A DNA stretch of 64,000 nucleotides from Pseudomonas sp. FP2309 (GCF_030687575.1 NZ_CP117439.1:1178001-1242000); one strand, 5' to 3'; counted from the stretch's first letter, positions 16,836 to 27,042 are shown. The notes: generated by a model from the letters alone, not told the origin. Made by a program: numbers and translations.

Positions 16836-19800
16836 CTATGGGGCTGCGTCCTCCCACGCCGGCAACGGACCGAAGCGCGCTTTTTCCACCGCCTCTTGCG
16901 TCAACTTGAGGGGCAGGGCGTTGTACCTGTCCTGAATGTTTTCATAGAGCCGTTTGAGCATGGCGTCCGGCAGCACGTGCTCTGCCAGGATCTCCTCAGG
17001 GGCGACACCGAGGGCGTCGGCCAGGCGCGTGATTTGTTGTTGCAGATGCGCCTTGCGCTTGGGCGTGATCTCGGCGCTGCGCCATTGCTCATGGGCGTCG
17101 CGCAGGTCTTCCACGTGGCTGGCCGCCTGCTCGCGCTGCTCGCGTCTGGCGTCGAACGCGGGCCCATGGGCCTGCTCCAGGTACTCGATCCAGAACGGCT
17201 GTTCCAGCAGGCCGTTGACCAGACCGGCGCCGGCTTCCCGTTCGGCCACGGTGGTGTACGCGCTTTTCAACTGTTGTGCGCTGACGCCTGCCACGGTGCG
17301 ATAGGTCATGTGCTCGGACAGCCATGGCAGGTCGAGGCGGCGTTTGAGCCCGGTTTGATAAGCCAGATAGACCTCCACGTCGTCCACCTGGTCGGCACCG
17401 CTGCCGTAGTCCTGGCCTAAACCCCCCTCGCTGACCGGCGTGGTGCGGTGGCGGATAGCTTCGCGGGCAATCTCCTTGACCCGCTCCAGGCGCCAGGTTT
17501 GCCGGGCCAGGCCCAGCAAGCGGTTTTCGCGCTGGGCCAGGCCTTCGAGGCTGTGATCGCGCAGGACAGTCTCCAGCAGGGTTTCCACGCCGATGCGGTT
17601 GAAGGTGTTGGCGCCGGCATCCGCACAGTTGATGGGCGCGCCCGCCAGGCTGAAGACGCGCTCACGGAACCCTGTATCACGGTCGGCGGCGATCAACACG
17701 TCCCACACTCGTTTGCGCAGATCGTCGCGGCCGCGCACGAACAACGCGTGGTCTTCCAGCGTTTGGAAGCCTTCGGGTTGCAGCAATCTGATCATGTTGA
17801 AAAAGCCCTCCGAACCCGGTTCGTTTTCCAGGTCGTTCCAGATCAGTTGCGCAGTGGCCCGGGTCTCCGCGCTCAGGCCTTCCAGCCAGTAGCGGCTGTC
17901 CGTCGAACCGCGCACAGGCACCGTGCGGTAGGGGTCCAGACCTGCCGCCCGGCGATAGCTGACAAACCGTTGTTCGTCATCGGCGGGCAGGTGATGACGG
18001 TTCAGCCAACTGCGGGCAATGATGCGGGCGGCCTGGGAGTCCTCGGCCACGGCGGGCACGCTGTTGACCAGGGTCTGCGTCAAATCCAGTTCCGGCAGGT
18101 GCGCGCGCGGGCTGTCGAGCCCGGCCGGCCACGCGCTGATCCCGGTCCGGCGCAGTTGCAGGCGACGCAATCGGGGCCAGGGGCTGAGGTCCGGGGCGCT
18201 GAGCAATTGGGGGTGGCGAGACAGGTTCAACGAACGCAACTGCGAGCACTGAGCCAGTCGCTGATAGTCCTCGGCGCTCCAGGTAATCGGGTTGTGTTCC
18301 AGGTCCAGCAGCGCCAGACGCGGCATCTGCGTCAACGATGCGGGCACGTGCTCCAGGCTGTTGGCGGACAGGTCCAGCGCGTACAGGTTGGGGAAGTTGT
18401 CGAGGAATGCCAGGGTCTGCGCATTGAAGTGGGTGCCACGCAGGTCCAGGCGCGAGACGTGTCCGAAATCGCCGCGCAACGGGCCCAGGCTGGGCAGGTA
18501 ACGCCCCAGGTCGAGGCCGCCCAGGCTGAGCAATTCGCCTTGCACACGCACCCCGTGGGAAAGCAGCGCGGCGCGCGAGCGGCTCTCCCAGCACTCGATC
18601 AGCAGGCCGATGATGTGGCCGCGCAGCACGCGCTCGTCGCCGGCGGCCTGGCTGTGGGCGGCGGCGAGGGTGGGGTGGTCGCGCCAGGTTTCCAGGCCTT
18701 GCAGCAGGTTGCGTTTTTCGGTTTCGAGGTCGCTGAGAATCTGCTCGCCTTCGGTTGAATCGAGGTTGCGCGCGTAGGCCTCGACGTGTTCCCGGCTCAT
18801 GTGCGGGTAGAGGTCACGTACACGGTCTTCGGCTGAGAGTGCCAAGCCTTGCATCAAGCGACAGAAGCTGCCGAACATCGGGCGTTGCAACAGGGCCTGG
18901 GTGGTCGGTTCGTCTGCCTGGCGCAGGCTCGCCGGTTCCAGCACCTGACGGCGCTGCGCCGGCGCCTGCAGGTGCGCCTTGATCCACTGTCTGAACGCCC
19001 GGCCCTGGCCGGGTTGGAAGGCCAGTTTGCCGGGCGCGATAGCCTGCAGCAGCGCCTCGAAAAAATCCTGCGGCGCCAGGTTGGCGTTGTGGCGCTGATA
19101 ACGGCCGTCGCCGTCACGCAGCAGCAGGACCCGTTCGCTGGCGTCCTGCGCGCCGACCTCGCAGCGCAGCGTGCCGTGCGGTGCCTGATCACGCACGCTG
19201 ATGCGCAGGTCGCCCAGGGCGTCGCTGTGCAGGCGCAGGGTGTTGAGCACCATCCGTTCGCTGTCCGCGGTGGGCATGGCGTCGGCGTAAAGGCCTTCGT
19301 AGGCGTGGCAGGCACGGGTTTCCTGTTGCAGCGCGCGAGCCAGGTTGCTCAGGCGCAACGGCACGGATGCCTGCGCGTCCAGCCGCGCACGTTCCTCGGG
19401 CAATGCGCGGCGGACCAGGCGCTCCACCAGCGGCCTGGGCAACTGTGGGAAGTGTTCGCGCAGCCTCTGGCCGTGGGCGCTTGGGGGCTGCTGTGTGGTG
19501 CTGTAGAGCTGCGCGAACAGCTCCGGCAGTTGTGGCTCGAGGGACTCGGCGATCTGCCCGCGCAGCGCCGCGATTCGCTCGCCGCGCAGCGATGGCAGCG
19601 GCGCTGGGAGCATGGCCTGGAGTTCGGCGTCGTCGAGAAAATCCACAAGGCCCGGCGCCAGTGCGCCCTCGGCCAGGCCCTGGCGGCTGAGTTTGAGACG
19701 GTCGGCCGCGCCGGCCGCATTGCTGCCGTAGACGCGGTGGTCGCCGCTCAACGTGCTGTTTTCGAACACCTGGATGGCCTTGCCCACCGGCCAGCCGGGC

Positions 19801-21983
19801 AGTTCGCTTGCCAGTTGCGCCGACCAGTCATAGGACGCCCCCATGGGTTCGCCACGGCGCAGGCGCCCCGGCAACGCCTGCACTTCGCGCATCAGTTGCA
19901 GGCGTTGGAGGCTGTCGGCCAACAGCGGCGGGAGGGGCTCCAGGCGGGTGAACAGCTTGCGCAGCGCGCCGTCGTCGGTGCCGCTGCTCTCACAGGCCTG
20001 CCGCACCTGTTCGACGCTGAGGCCGTCAGTGTTGTGCCCCAGGCGGCTGCGCAGGGTGGCGCCGTCCCAGGTTCTGGGGTTCTCGCCTTCATGTACCCAG
20101 ACGCCCTCGCCGTTGTGTTCGAGCCTTGGTGAATAGGCGTCGGCGCGCGTCGGGTGGGTGATGCGACGGGTGTCGCTCGCTTGGTTGTGGTCGATGCGGT
20201 AAAGCCGATTTGCCATGGGCAGTACCTGCCCGTCCGGGTGGGCGTGAAGGCCCAGGGCATTGGGTTGGGAATCGACCGGCAGGGCATTCTGCGCCAGGGA
20301 GTAGGGCGTAATGTCCGGGTTCCACAGGCGCGGTTCGCCATTGACCCGCACCGCCCGCAACCCATCGACAAAGGCTGAGCGCGGGTAGAGCAGTTGCTGC
20401 GCAAGCTCGCCGCCGACGGCCTGCGCGCCGAGTTGGACCATATCGGTCAACACCGCGACCACGTGTCGCGTCGCTTCGGCGACCTGGCCCTGGCTCAGGT
20501 CGACGATGCCTTCAAACAGATCGTCGGTCACTTGGTAGGCGGTATAGGCCAGCATCAGCTCGCCCACCAACGGCAAAAACGGCGCGGCAACCATCAGCGC
20601 GGCATTGAAAATATCCGCCAGCATGCGCGTGACGTTATCCCACCAGGCCTGGCGTGCCTGGCTGTCGGCATCGGCCGTGGGCACGACGATGTGCCGCGCG
20701 TCATTGAGGATTTTATCCACGGCGCGCTGATAGCCGTGCTCCCAGGCGTCGCCGCTGATCTTGCGTGCCTCGAACTGCAGGCGCGGCTGTTCCACCGGGG
20801 TGTCGCGCCAACCGGGGCGCGGGTCAAGCGGTTGCCGCGCATGCCACTGCACCTTGCACAGCCGCTGCTCCAGGCCGGCGAAAAAATAGCCGCGCTGGGC
20901 ATGGTCGACAAACTGGCTGAAGAACTGCCGATAGGTGGGCCTGGGCATGCGTGCGCTGGAGGGCAATTCGGCGTTGGCGCGCAACTTGCGCGTCAGGTCG
21001 CGCATGAAGTCGAGGCTCGACGCGTACTCTTTCAGCGGGCTTTCCGGGTCGTGGGGGAGGTAGGCGATCAGCCGCGACACGCTGGCGGTCTGCTCCAGAT
21101 CGGCGGCGATCAGCAGCACGCCGGTCAGCACCGCATCCAGGATGCTCAACTGATAGAACTGCATCAGGCCTTCCCCGCGCAGGGCTCGCAGCAGCATGTG
21201 ATGGGCCGCCTGGCTGAGGTCTGGGGTGCCGCTGGCGTCGGTTTTCATCACGGCCAGTTGGGCGGCAGCCTTGAGCGCGGCCTTTTGACTGGCGATCACC
21301 TGTTGCTTCAAGGCATATCGTGCGTTGAGGTCGTCGGCCAGCAGGTGTTGAGTCAGGTGCTGCTGGTAACGCTTGCCCAGGTCCAGTTCGCGACACAGCT
21401 GCTTGAATTGCTCGATGGGCATGCGCCGGTGCAGCTCAAGCACCTCGAAGTGGCCGCGCGCGTCCGGTTGGCTGATGTAGCACGAGGGCGTCACAAACCG
21501 CTCACCGGCGGCAAAGTTGTGCAGCGCCGCATCCAGCAGCGACAGCGTGCGCGTGGTCACGCCATTGGAAAAATCCTTGCTGTACCACGGCAATTGCCGA
21601 GGCAGATACAGGCGCAGGAAGGTGGTCTGCACGTTCAGGTCCAGGCTGTATGTGTCCTTGATCGCGCGTTTCAACAAGGGCAGGGCGAAGGCGTAGACGT
21701 CCTTGAGCGTGCTCAGTTGTCGGTCCAGCGTGTTCTGGCGGCGCCAGCTCTCGGCGTTGTCGGCCTTGAGCGCCTGGTGTCGGACCTGGCTGGCGCCGAG
21801 GTACCAGGCGGGAAGCATCGGTGTGACGGCGCTAAGGGCCTGTACCCGGTGCGGCGTCGCGCTGGAGAGCCACGCGGGGATGTGCTGTTGGATCAGGGCA
21901 TGGTGCGGGCCAGGGTGTGGCGTGTCGCCGTCGGCGGTGCGCAGGGGAGTGCAGAGGCGGGCGGGTATTTGGAGGTCGGGCAT
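16836..21983 (-). CDS. Giant NEL-type E3 ubiquitin ligase effector with LRRs, copy B (1715 aa)
   Basis: This is a second giant protein with the same architecture and collinear similarity to copy A along its whole length: the N-terminal toxin-like region, a hydrophobic segment (FNAALMVAAPFLPLVGELML), LRRs (NLYALDLSANSLEHVPASL), and the NEL domain with INCADAGANTFNRIG. The catalytic Cys is residue 1453 and the Asp 1455. Both copies keep PVSEGGLGQ and QVD(E/D)VEVYLA(F/Y)QTGLK(R/Q)RLDLPW, so both ligase domains look intact. The gene ends 145 nt before copy A starts and both share an upstream element, so each may have its own promoter. Divergence between copies is broad, indicating an old tandem duplication. 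Targets are unknown. Confidence 0.85.
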   Translation of the reverse strand: MPDLQIPARLCTPLRTADGDTPHPGPHHALIQQHIPAWLSSATPHRVQALSAVTPMLPAWYLGASQVRHQALKADNAESWRRQNTLDRQLSTLKDVYAFALPLLKRAIKDTYSLDLNVQTTFLRLYLPRQLPWYSKDFSNGVTTRTLSLLDAALHNFAAGERFVTPSCYISQPDARGHFEVLELHRRMPIEQFKQLCRELDLGKRYQQHLTQHLLADDLNARYALKQQVIASQKAALKAAAQLAVMKTDASGTPDLSQAAHHMLLRALRGEGLMQFYQLSILDAVLTGVLLIAADLEQTASVSRLIAYLPHDPESPLKEYASSLDFMRDLTRKLRANAELPSSARMPRPTYRQFFSQFVDHAQRGYFFAGLEQRLCKVQWHARQPLDPRPGWRDTPVEQPRLQFEARKISGDAWEHGYQRAVDKILNDARHIVVPTADADSQARQAWWDNVTRMLADIFNAALMVAAPFLPLVGELMLAYTAYQVTDDLFEGIVDLSQGQVAEATRHVVAVLTDMVQLGAQAVGGELAQQLLYPRSAFVDGLRAVRVNGEPRLWNPDITPYSLAQNALPVDSQPNALGLHAHPDGQVLPMANRLYRIDHNQASDTRRITHPTRADAYSPRLEHNGEGVWVHEGENPRTWDGATLRSRLGHNTDGLSVEQVRQACESSGTDDGALRKLFTRLEPLPPLLADSLQRLQLMREVQALPGRLRRGEPMGASYDWSAQLASELPGWPVGKAIQVFENSTLSGDHRVYGSNAAGAADRLKLSRQGLAEGALAPGLVDFLDDAELQAMLPAPLPSLRGERIAALRGQIAESLEPQLPELFAQLYSTTQQPPSAHGQRLREHFPQLPRPLVERLVRRALPEERARLDAQASVPLRLSNLARALQQETRACHAYEGLYADAMPTADSERMVLNTLRLHSDALGDLRISVRDQAPHGTLRCEVGAQDASERVLLLRDGDGRYQRHNANLAPQDFFEALLQAIAPGKLAFQPGQGRAFRQWIKAHLQAPAQRRQVLEPASLRQADEPTTQALLQRPMFGSFCRLMQGLALSAEDRVRDLYPHMSREHVEAYARNLDSTEGEQILSDLETEKRNLLQGLETWRDHPTLAAAHSQAAGDERVLRGHIIGLLIECWESRSRAALLSHGVRVQGELLSLGGLDLGRYLPSLGPLRGDFGHVSRLDLRGTHFNAQTLAFLDNFPNLYALDLSANSLEHVPASLTQMPRLALLDLEHNPITWSAEDYQRLAQCSQLRSLNLSRHPQLLSAPDLSPWPRLRRLQLRRTGISAWPAGLDSPRAHLPELDLTQTLVNSVPAVAEDSQAARIIARSWLNRHHLPADDEQRFVSYRRAAGLDPYRTVPVRGSTDSRYWLEGLSAETRATAQLIWNDLENEPGSEGFFNMIRLLQPEGFQTLEDHALFVRGRDDLRKRVWDVLIAADRDTGFRERVFSLAGAPINCADAGANTFNRIGVETLLETVLRDHSLEGLAQRENRLLGLARQTWRLERVKEIAREAIRHRTTPVSEGGLGQDYGSGADQVDDVEVYLAYQTGLKRRLDLPWLSEHMTYRTVAGVSAQQLKSAYTTVAEREAGAGLVNGLLEQPFWIEYLEQAHGPAFDARREQREQAASHVEDLRDAHEQWRSAEITPKRKAHLQQQITRLADALGVAPEEILAEHVLPDAMLKRLYENIQDRYNALPLKLTQEAVEKARFGPLPAWEDAAP

Positions 21984-22014
21984 GGGCGGGGCCAGGGCTG
22001 ATGAACAAGCGCTT

Positions 22015-22050
22015 TAGCCTAGCCGGCAGTACCGCAAAAAAAAGTTCAAA
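22015..22050 (-). promoter_or_regulatory. Shared upstream element of NEL gene B
   Basis: On the minus strand this reads GAACTT, 20 bases, TAGGCTA, ending 32 nt before the start of NEL gene B, and contains the CTGCCGG also found at the other copy. The match in spacing to 16723-16760, while the coding sequences have diverged, argues for functional constraint. Confidence 0.5.
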
Positions 22051-22130
22051 AACTTAAGGTTTTCAAGGAGTAAGTAGTGATCCTGGACGAAATTACAGAT
22101 GCGTGCGCTACCTGGCTGACACCCGTCGCA

Positions 22131-25100
22131 TCAGGGCGCGTTGGTGGCCTGGCACAGGCTGTGTCCGTCCTGTTGCAGGTAGGGCGTGAGCAGCGGCGCC
22201 ATGCCTTTGAGCACCTGCACCGGCAACGCCGAGGTGAAGGTGAAGTGCTGCGCGGAGCTGCCCGGCACAAAGGCCGTGAGGGTGCCGAAGTGATGCTCGC
22301 CGATGTAGAACACGAAGGTCGCCGTGCGGTTGATCGACTTGGACGCAATCACCCGCCCGCCGGCGCCGATGGCTTCGATGCGGTTGTCGCCGGTGCCGGT
22401 CTTGCCGCCCATGGCTAACGGCGTGCCGTCGGCCAGTTTGAAGCTGCCGGCCACCCGTTTTGCCGTGCCCGCGTCCACCACTTGCGACAGCGCGTTGCGC
22501 AGTGCCGCCGCGACTTCGGCAGGCATCACCCGGCGCGCGCGGTTCGGGTCGGGGATCAGCCGGGTGTCGTAGGGGGTGTCGGCGGCGAAGTGCAGGCTGT
22601 CGATGCGCAACACCGGCAAGCGCACGCCGTCGTTGAGGATGATGCCCATCAGCTCGGCCAATGCCGCCGGACGGTCGCCGGAGCTGCCGATGGCGGTCGC
22701 CAGCGAGGGCACGAGGTGATCGAAGGGGTAGCCCACGGCTTTCCAGCGCTGATGAATATCCAGAAAGGCCTCGACCTCCAATAAGGTGCGGATGCGGCTG
22801 TCCCGGGCGCTCTGATGCCGGCTTTTGAACAACCAGCCATAGACCTCCTGGCGTTCGAAGCGGCTGGCCTCGATGATCTGGCTGAGGCTGGCGTCCGGGT
22901 GTTGCAGCAGGTAGCCCAGCAGCCATAGGTCCAGGGGGTGGACCTTGGCGATGTAGCCCTGGTCGGGCAAGTCGAAGCGGCCGGGGCCGTAGCTGTCATA
23001 GAGCGTTGCCAGGCGCTTGTCGCTGAGCTTTTCCTGGCTTTTGGCGCTTGTCAGGTGTGAGCGCACGAAGTGGTTGAAGGTGGCCGGGTCGGCATCGGGG
23101 AACAGGTAGCGATGCACGGCGGCCAGGCGAATCGGCGTCGGGCGCAGGCTGTCGAGAAAGGTTTCGAGGCGCGCCTGGGTGTCTTTCTTCTGGTATTTCT
23201 TCCAGAACTTGCGCAGGAAGGTGCTGCCTTCGCGGTCGGCGAACGCAGCCAGGTATTCCTGGCGACGCGGGTCATTGTCGTCCTTGAGCAATTGCGCACT
23301 GTTGTCGGGGCCGGCGTAGGTGCTGTAGCGCACCAGGTCGCGCATCAGGCGAATGAACGGCAGGTTGATCGACTCGCGCAAGGCATCGCGCAGGGTCGGG
23401 TTGCGGCCGTTGTCCTGGCTGCGAAAGTTATTGAAGCGATGTACGCCGCCGCCGGTGAAAAACGCCTCGCCGGGGCTGGCCGAATAGGTGCGGTCGAGGG
23501 CGGCGTCGAGCATGGGGGCCAGGCCTTTGTCACGCGCCTGCAGCAGGTAGTCGACAGCCCAGCGACTGAGGCGGTCCTGCTCGGCGATGTCGACGCTGCG
23601 CAGCGCGGCGGGTGTCATGTGGGCGTAGCGCTGATGCAACTCAGCGATGATTTGCAGGTAGGTGGTGAGCACCCTCAGCTTGGCGGTGGACCCCAGTTCC
23701 AGCTTGCTGCCTTCGTTGATGTCGAAGGGTTGGTCGGTGTTGTCGGTCTGTACCCGCACCCGCGCACCGTCGGCGGTCCGCTCGAACAAGGTGAAGCTGT
23801 AGCGCACCTGCGCGGTGGTGCCGGGCGTGAGTAAGCGTTCGCCCACCAGCCCGACCTGCGCGGCAAACGCGGGGTCGGCCAGTTGCTTGAGGTACGCGGT
23901 GAGCCGGGCCTGCAAGTCGCCCTGCAAGGTGCTGGTGGCGGCCAGGTCGAGCCGGTCCAGGTCGTAGAGTGGACGGTTGAGCAGGCTGCCCAATTGGCTG
24001 CGGGCCACGCTGATGCCTTTGTTGCTCTCGACCCGTTGCACGGTGGGCTGCAACTGCCAGTCGCGGTAGCTGAGGCGGGCAACGAGCGCGGCCTCGAGGG
24101 TGGTGGCATCGACGATGCCGTTCCGCGCGAGCAGGCGCAGGTGGCTGTCGGTCAGTTGCGCCAGCGCCTCGCGGCCTCTGGCCAGGTAGAACGAAGGACG
24201 GCGCTGGGCAATCATCAACGACAGCACTTGGCGCAGCGCCAGGCCGCGCGCCGCAGCGTTGGCCGGGGCGGTGTCGGCCAGGGCCCGGTTGACCTGCTCG
24301 AAGTCTGCGCCGTACCACACGCGTAACCCCTCGGCCATGCCGTGCACCTCACCATGTCCCGGCACGGCCGACAGCGGCACGCTGTTGAGGTAGTCGCGCA
24401 CCACGGTCTGGCGCGCCAGCAGGGTGTCGGGGCCATTGCGGTAGGCACGCACGCTGGCGGAGAACATCTGCCGCAACTTTTCACCGCCCGACAGGGTGCG
24501 GCCGTCCGGCGAGTGGCGGTATTTTTCCAACTGCGTGGCCAGGGTGCTGCCGCCAGCAGTTTGGCCGGGCAGGTGCAGTTGGCGGGCGACTTGCGACCCC
24601 GCGGCCTTGGCAAAGCGCGGCCAGTCGACGGCGGGGTTAGCCTGGGGGTGGTCGGGGTCGAGCAGGTCGCGGTTTTCGATAAACAGCAGACTGTCGACCA
24701 TCAGCGGCGGTATGTCGCTGAAGCGCGCATACAACTGCGTCGGGTAGTTGAACTGATACAACGGCGCCGCGCGACAGTCGGTGATGGTCAGCCCGGCCTG
24801 GCTCTTTTCGGCGTAGGGGATGAACAGGCCGTGGCGGCTGTAATCCATCAGTGCGGGCGAAAAACGCGACTGGGCGGCGATCAGGTAATTGCGCTTGATC
24901 AGGCGTGGCAGGAACTCGCCAAGGGCGCTGTAGCCCAGGCGCTGGTCGAACGGCCCGGCGCCGGGATAGACGATGCTGTCGCTGGCACCGGGCTCAACGC
25001 GGTAGGTAAGCCGAGACGCCAGTTGGCTGAGCTCACGGGCCTGCCAGCGGGCGCTGTGGAGTTCGCGCAGCGTGGCGTAACCCAGCCCGAGCAGGGCCAT

Positions 25101-25241
25101 CAGCACAATCAATCCGCCGACCCGTCGCCAGGGGCGTGAGGGGGTGGTTTTCGCGGGCAAAGGCGCCTGTGACGGGCTGTCGCTGGCTTCAGCCTGGGTG
25201 GGATCTTTTTGCCACAGTGCGCCCATAGTCGATTGATCCAT
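22131..25241 (-). CDS. Divergent class A penicillin-binding protein (GT51 transglycosylase + transpeptidase)
   Basis: This 1036-residue inner-membrane protein has an N-terminal cytoplasmic tail, one membrane span at about residues 42-57 and a large periplasmic part. The glycosyltransferase 51 domain shows the catalytic Glu189 in LLFIENRD and the GGSTLATQLEK block (residues 230-240), a variant of GGSTITQQ. The transpeptidase domain has Ser518 in STAK, an SIN motif (ESINLPFIRL) and KTGT at residue 947. It would polymerise lipid II and cross-link peptidoglycan. The GT motifs deviate from canonical PBP1a/1b (ENRD in place of EDxxF), placing it in a less-studied subfamily. It is co-directional with the NEL genes but separated by 147 nt. 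Confidence 0.82.
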   Translation of the reverse strand: MDQSTMGALWQKDPTQAEASDSPSQAPLPAKTTPSRPWRRVGGLIVLMALLGLGYATLRELHSARWQARELSQLASRLTYRVEPGASDSIVYPGAGPFDQRLGYSALGEFLPRLIKRNYLIAAQSRFSPALMDYSRHGLFIPYAEKSQAGLTITDCRAAPLYQFNYPTQLYARFSDIPPLMVDSLLFIENRDLLDPDHPQANPAVDWPRFAKAAGSQVARQLHLPGQTAGGSTLATQLEKYRHSPDGRTLSGGEKLRQMFSASVRAYRNGPDTLLARQTVVRDYLNSVPLSAVPGHGEVHGMAEGLRVWYGADFEQVNRALADTAPANAAARGLALRQVLSLMIAQRRPSFYLARGREALAQLTDSHLRLLARNGIVDATTLEAALVARLSYRDWQLQPTVQRVESNKGISVARSQLGSLLNRPLYDLDRLDLAATSTLQGDLQARLTAYLKQLADPAFAAQVGLVGERLLTPGTTAQVRYSFTLFERTADGARVRVQTDNTDQPFDINEGSKLELGSTAKLRVLTTYLQIIAELHQRYAHMTPAALRSVDIAEQDRLSRWAVDYLLQARDKGLAPMLDAALDRTYSASPGEAFFTGGGVHRFNNFRSQDNGRNPTLRDALRESINLPFIRLMRDLVRYSTYAGPDNSAQLLKDDNDPRRQEYLAAFADREGSTFLRKFWKKYQKKDTQARLETFLDSLRPTPIRLAAVHRYLFPDADPATFNHFVRSHLTSAKSQEKLSDKRLATLYDSYGPGRFDLPDQGYIAKVHPLDLWLLGYLLQHPDASLSQIIEASRFERQEVYGWLFKSRHQSARDSRIRTLLEVEAFLDIHQRWKAVGYPFDHLVPSLATAIGSSGDRPAALAELMGIILNDGVRLPVLRIDSLHFAADTPYDTRLIPDPNRARRVMPAEVAAALRNALSQVVDAGTAKRVAGSFKLADGTPLAMGGKTGTGDNRIEAIGAGGRVIASKSINRTATFVFYIGEHHFGTLTAFVPGSSAQHFTFTSALPVQVLKGMAPLLTPYLQQDGHSLCQATNAP

Positions 25242-25614
25242 CCTACAGATTGATCGGACTTGTCTGAAGCGTAGACGCAGATTGCTGCGGCCACGAGGTT
25301 TGTCGCCGGGCAGCCACCGGATTGTGCGTGTTATGTATACTTCGCGCCGTTTTGCGCCGGGAGGGCCGGTCTAGACAGCTGGCGCACTCGCCGTCGAATG
25401 TCTGTTTGTCGGGGCTTATCGCCAAATTTTGCTGTTTATTGAGTGAAAAGCCCTGTCGGTAGCTTTTTATACTGCACGCCCGCTGACCTGGCCGCTGACG
25501 AGTGCCAGGCGAGTCTGCCCACGAGGCAGGCCGGTCCAGCCGGCGTATGAGCCCATCTGCTGATATGCCCAAGGCTCGGTGGTTATATCAATAACAAAAT
25601 GAGGTTGTATTCCT
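25242..25614. other. Divergent intergenic region, PBP gene / permease gene
   Basis: This 373-base region has no supportable gene. It must hold both divergent promoters. A TATACT hexamer at about 25468-25473 could be a -10 for the permease, but I find no -35 at normal spacing. A GAGG at 25601-25604 is the likely ribosome-binding site for the permease. Confidence 0.4.
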
Positions 25615-27027
25615 ATGCCAGTTGGCACTCCACTGCCCCATGACCAGGCCGCTCAAGGCGGCCCGCTCAAACGCGAATTGGGCGAACGCCACATTCGTCT
25701 CATGGCCCTTGGCGCCTGTATCGGTGTGGGCCTGTTCCTCGGCTCGGCCAAGGCCATCGAAATGGCCGGTCCGGCGATCATGCTCTCGTACATTCTCGGC
25801 GGTCTGGCGATCCTGGTGATCATGCGCGCCCTCGGCGAGATGGCGGTGCACAACCCGGTCGCCGGTTCGTTCGGGCGTTATGCCCAGGATTACCTCGGCC
25901 CGTTGGCGGGCTTTCTGACCGGCTGGAACTACTGGTTCCTGTGGCTGGTGACGTGCGTCGCGGAGATCACCGCCGTGGCCGTGTACATGGGCGTGTGGTT
26001 TCCCGACGTACCGCGCTGGATCTGGGCCCTGGCGGCGCTGATCAGCATGGGCAGCATCAACCTCATCGCGGTCAAGGCCTTTGGTGAGTTCGAGTTCTGG
26101 TTTGCCTTGATCAAGATCGTCACCATCATCGCCATGGTGCTGGGCGGCATCGGCATCATTGCCTTTGGCTTCGGCAACGACGGCGTGGCGCTGGGTATCT
26201 CCAACCTGTGGGCCCACGGCGGCTTCATGCCCAACGGCGTGACCGGTGTGTTGATGTCCCTGCAAATGGTGATGTTCGCCTACCTGGGCGTGGAGATGAT
26301 CGGCCTTACCGCCGGTGAAGCGAAGAACCCCCAAAAGACCATCCCCAATGCAATCGGCTCGGTGTTCTGGCGGATTCTGCTGTTCTACGTCGGCGCGCTG
26401 TTCGTGATCCTGTCGATCTACCCGTGGAATGAAATCGGCACCCAGGGCAGCCCGTTCGTGATGACCTTCGAGCGGCTGGGCATCAAGACGGCGGCCGGGA
26501 TCATCAACTTTGTGGTGATCACTGCGGCACTGTCGTCGTGCAACGGTGGCATCTTCAGTACCGGGCGCATGCTCTACAGCCTGGCGCAGAACGGCCAGGC
26601 CCCGGCGACGTTCGCCACCACTTCCAGCAATGGCGTACCGCGCCGTGCGCTGCTGCTGTCGATCGCTGCGTTGCTGCTGGGTGTGCTGCTCAACTACCTG
26701 GTGCCGGAAAAGGTATTCGTGTGGGTCACGTCCATCGCCACCTTCGGCGCGATCTGGACCTGGGTGATGATCCTGCTGGCGCAACTCAAGTTCCGTAAAG
26801 GCCTGAGCCCCGCCGAGCGCAGCGCCCTTAAATATCGCATGTGGCTGTACCCGGTCAGCTCGTACCTGGCGCTGGCGTTCCTGGTGCTGGTGGTGGGCCT
26901 GATGGCGTACTTCCCCGACACACGCATTGCGCTGTATGTGGGCCCGGCCTTCCTGGTGATGCTGACGGTGCTGTTCTACGTGTTCAAGTTGCAGCCAACC
27001 GGTGCTGCGGTGCGTGCTGAAGCCTGA
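25615..27027 (+). CDS. AAT-family amino acid permease, ProY-like
   Basis: This 470-residue transporter has about 12 membrane segments and the amino acid-polyamine-organocation fold. The start region GERHIRLMALGACIGVGLFLGSA and the block GEMAVHNPVAGSFGRYA are hallmarks of the AAT family. The segment VMSLQMVMFAYLGVEMIG (near residue 215) carries the substrate-side helix, followed by TAGEAKNPQKTIPNAI. By recall the sequence resembles E. coli ProY most (MGVWFP, IYPWN, LNYLVPE), suggesting proline or a related neutral or aromatic amino acid, but AAT specificity cannot be read from the sequence. It is monocistronic: a strong terminator follows and the next gene is convergent. Confidence 0.88.
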   Translation: MPVGTPLPHDQAAQGGPLKRELGERHIRLMALGACIGVGLFLGSAKAIEMAGPAIMLSYILGGLAILVIMRALGEMAVHNPVAGSFGRYAQDYLGPLAGFLTGWNYWFLWLVTCVAEITAVAVYMGVWFPDVPRWIWALAALISMGSINLIAVKAFGEFEFWFALIKIVTIIAMVLGGIGIIAFGFGNDGVALGISNLWAHGGFMPNGVTGVLMSLQMVMFAYLGVEMIGLTAGEAKNPQKTIPNAIGSVFWRILLFYVGALFVILSIYPWNEIGTQGSPFVMTFERLGIKTAAGIINFVVITAALSSCNGGIFSTGRMLYSLAQNGQAPATFATTSSNGVPRRALLLSIAALLLGVLLNYLVPEKVFVWVTSIATFGAIWTWVMILLAQLKFRKGLSPAERSALKYRMWLYPVSSYLALAFLVLVVGLMAYFPDTRIALYVGPAFLVMLTVLFYVFKLQPTGAAVRAEA

Positions 27028-27042
27028 CTGCCCCGCGTTCGA

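Noticed and set aside
20394..22001. 535-codon open frame opposite NEL gene B
   Set aside because: Same antisense character, covers a clear coding gene, no ribosome-binding site or domain.
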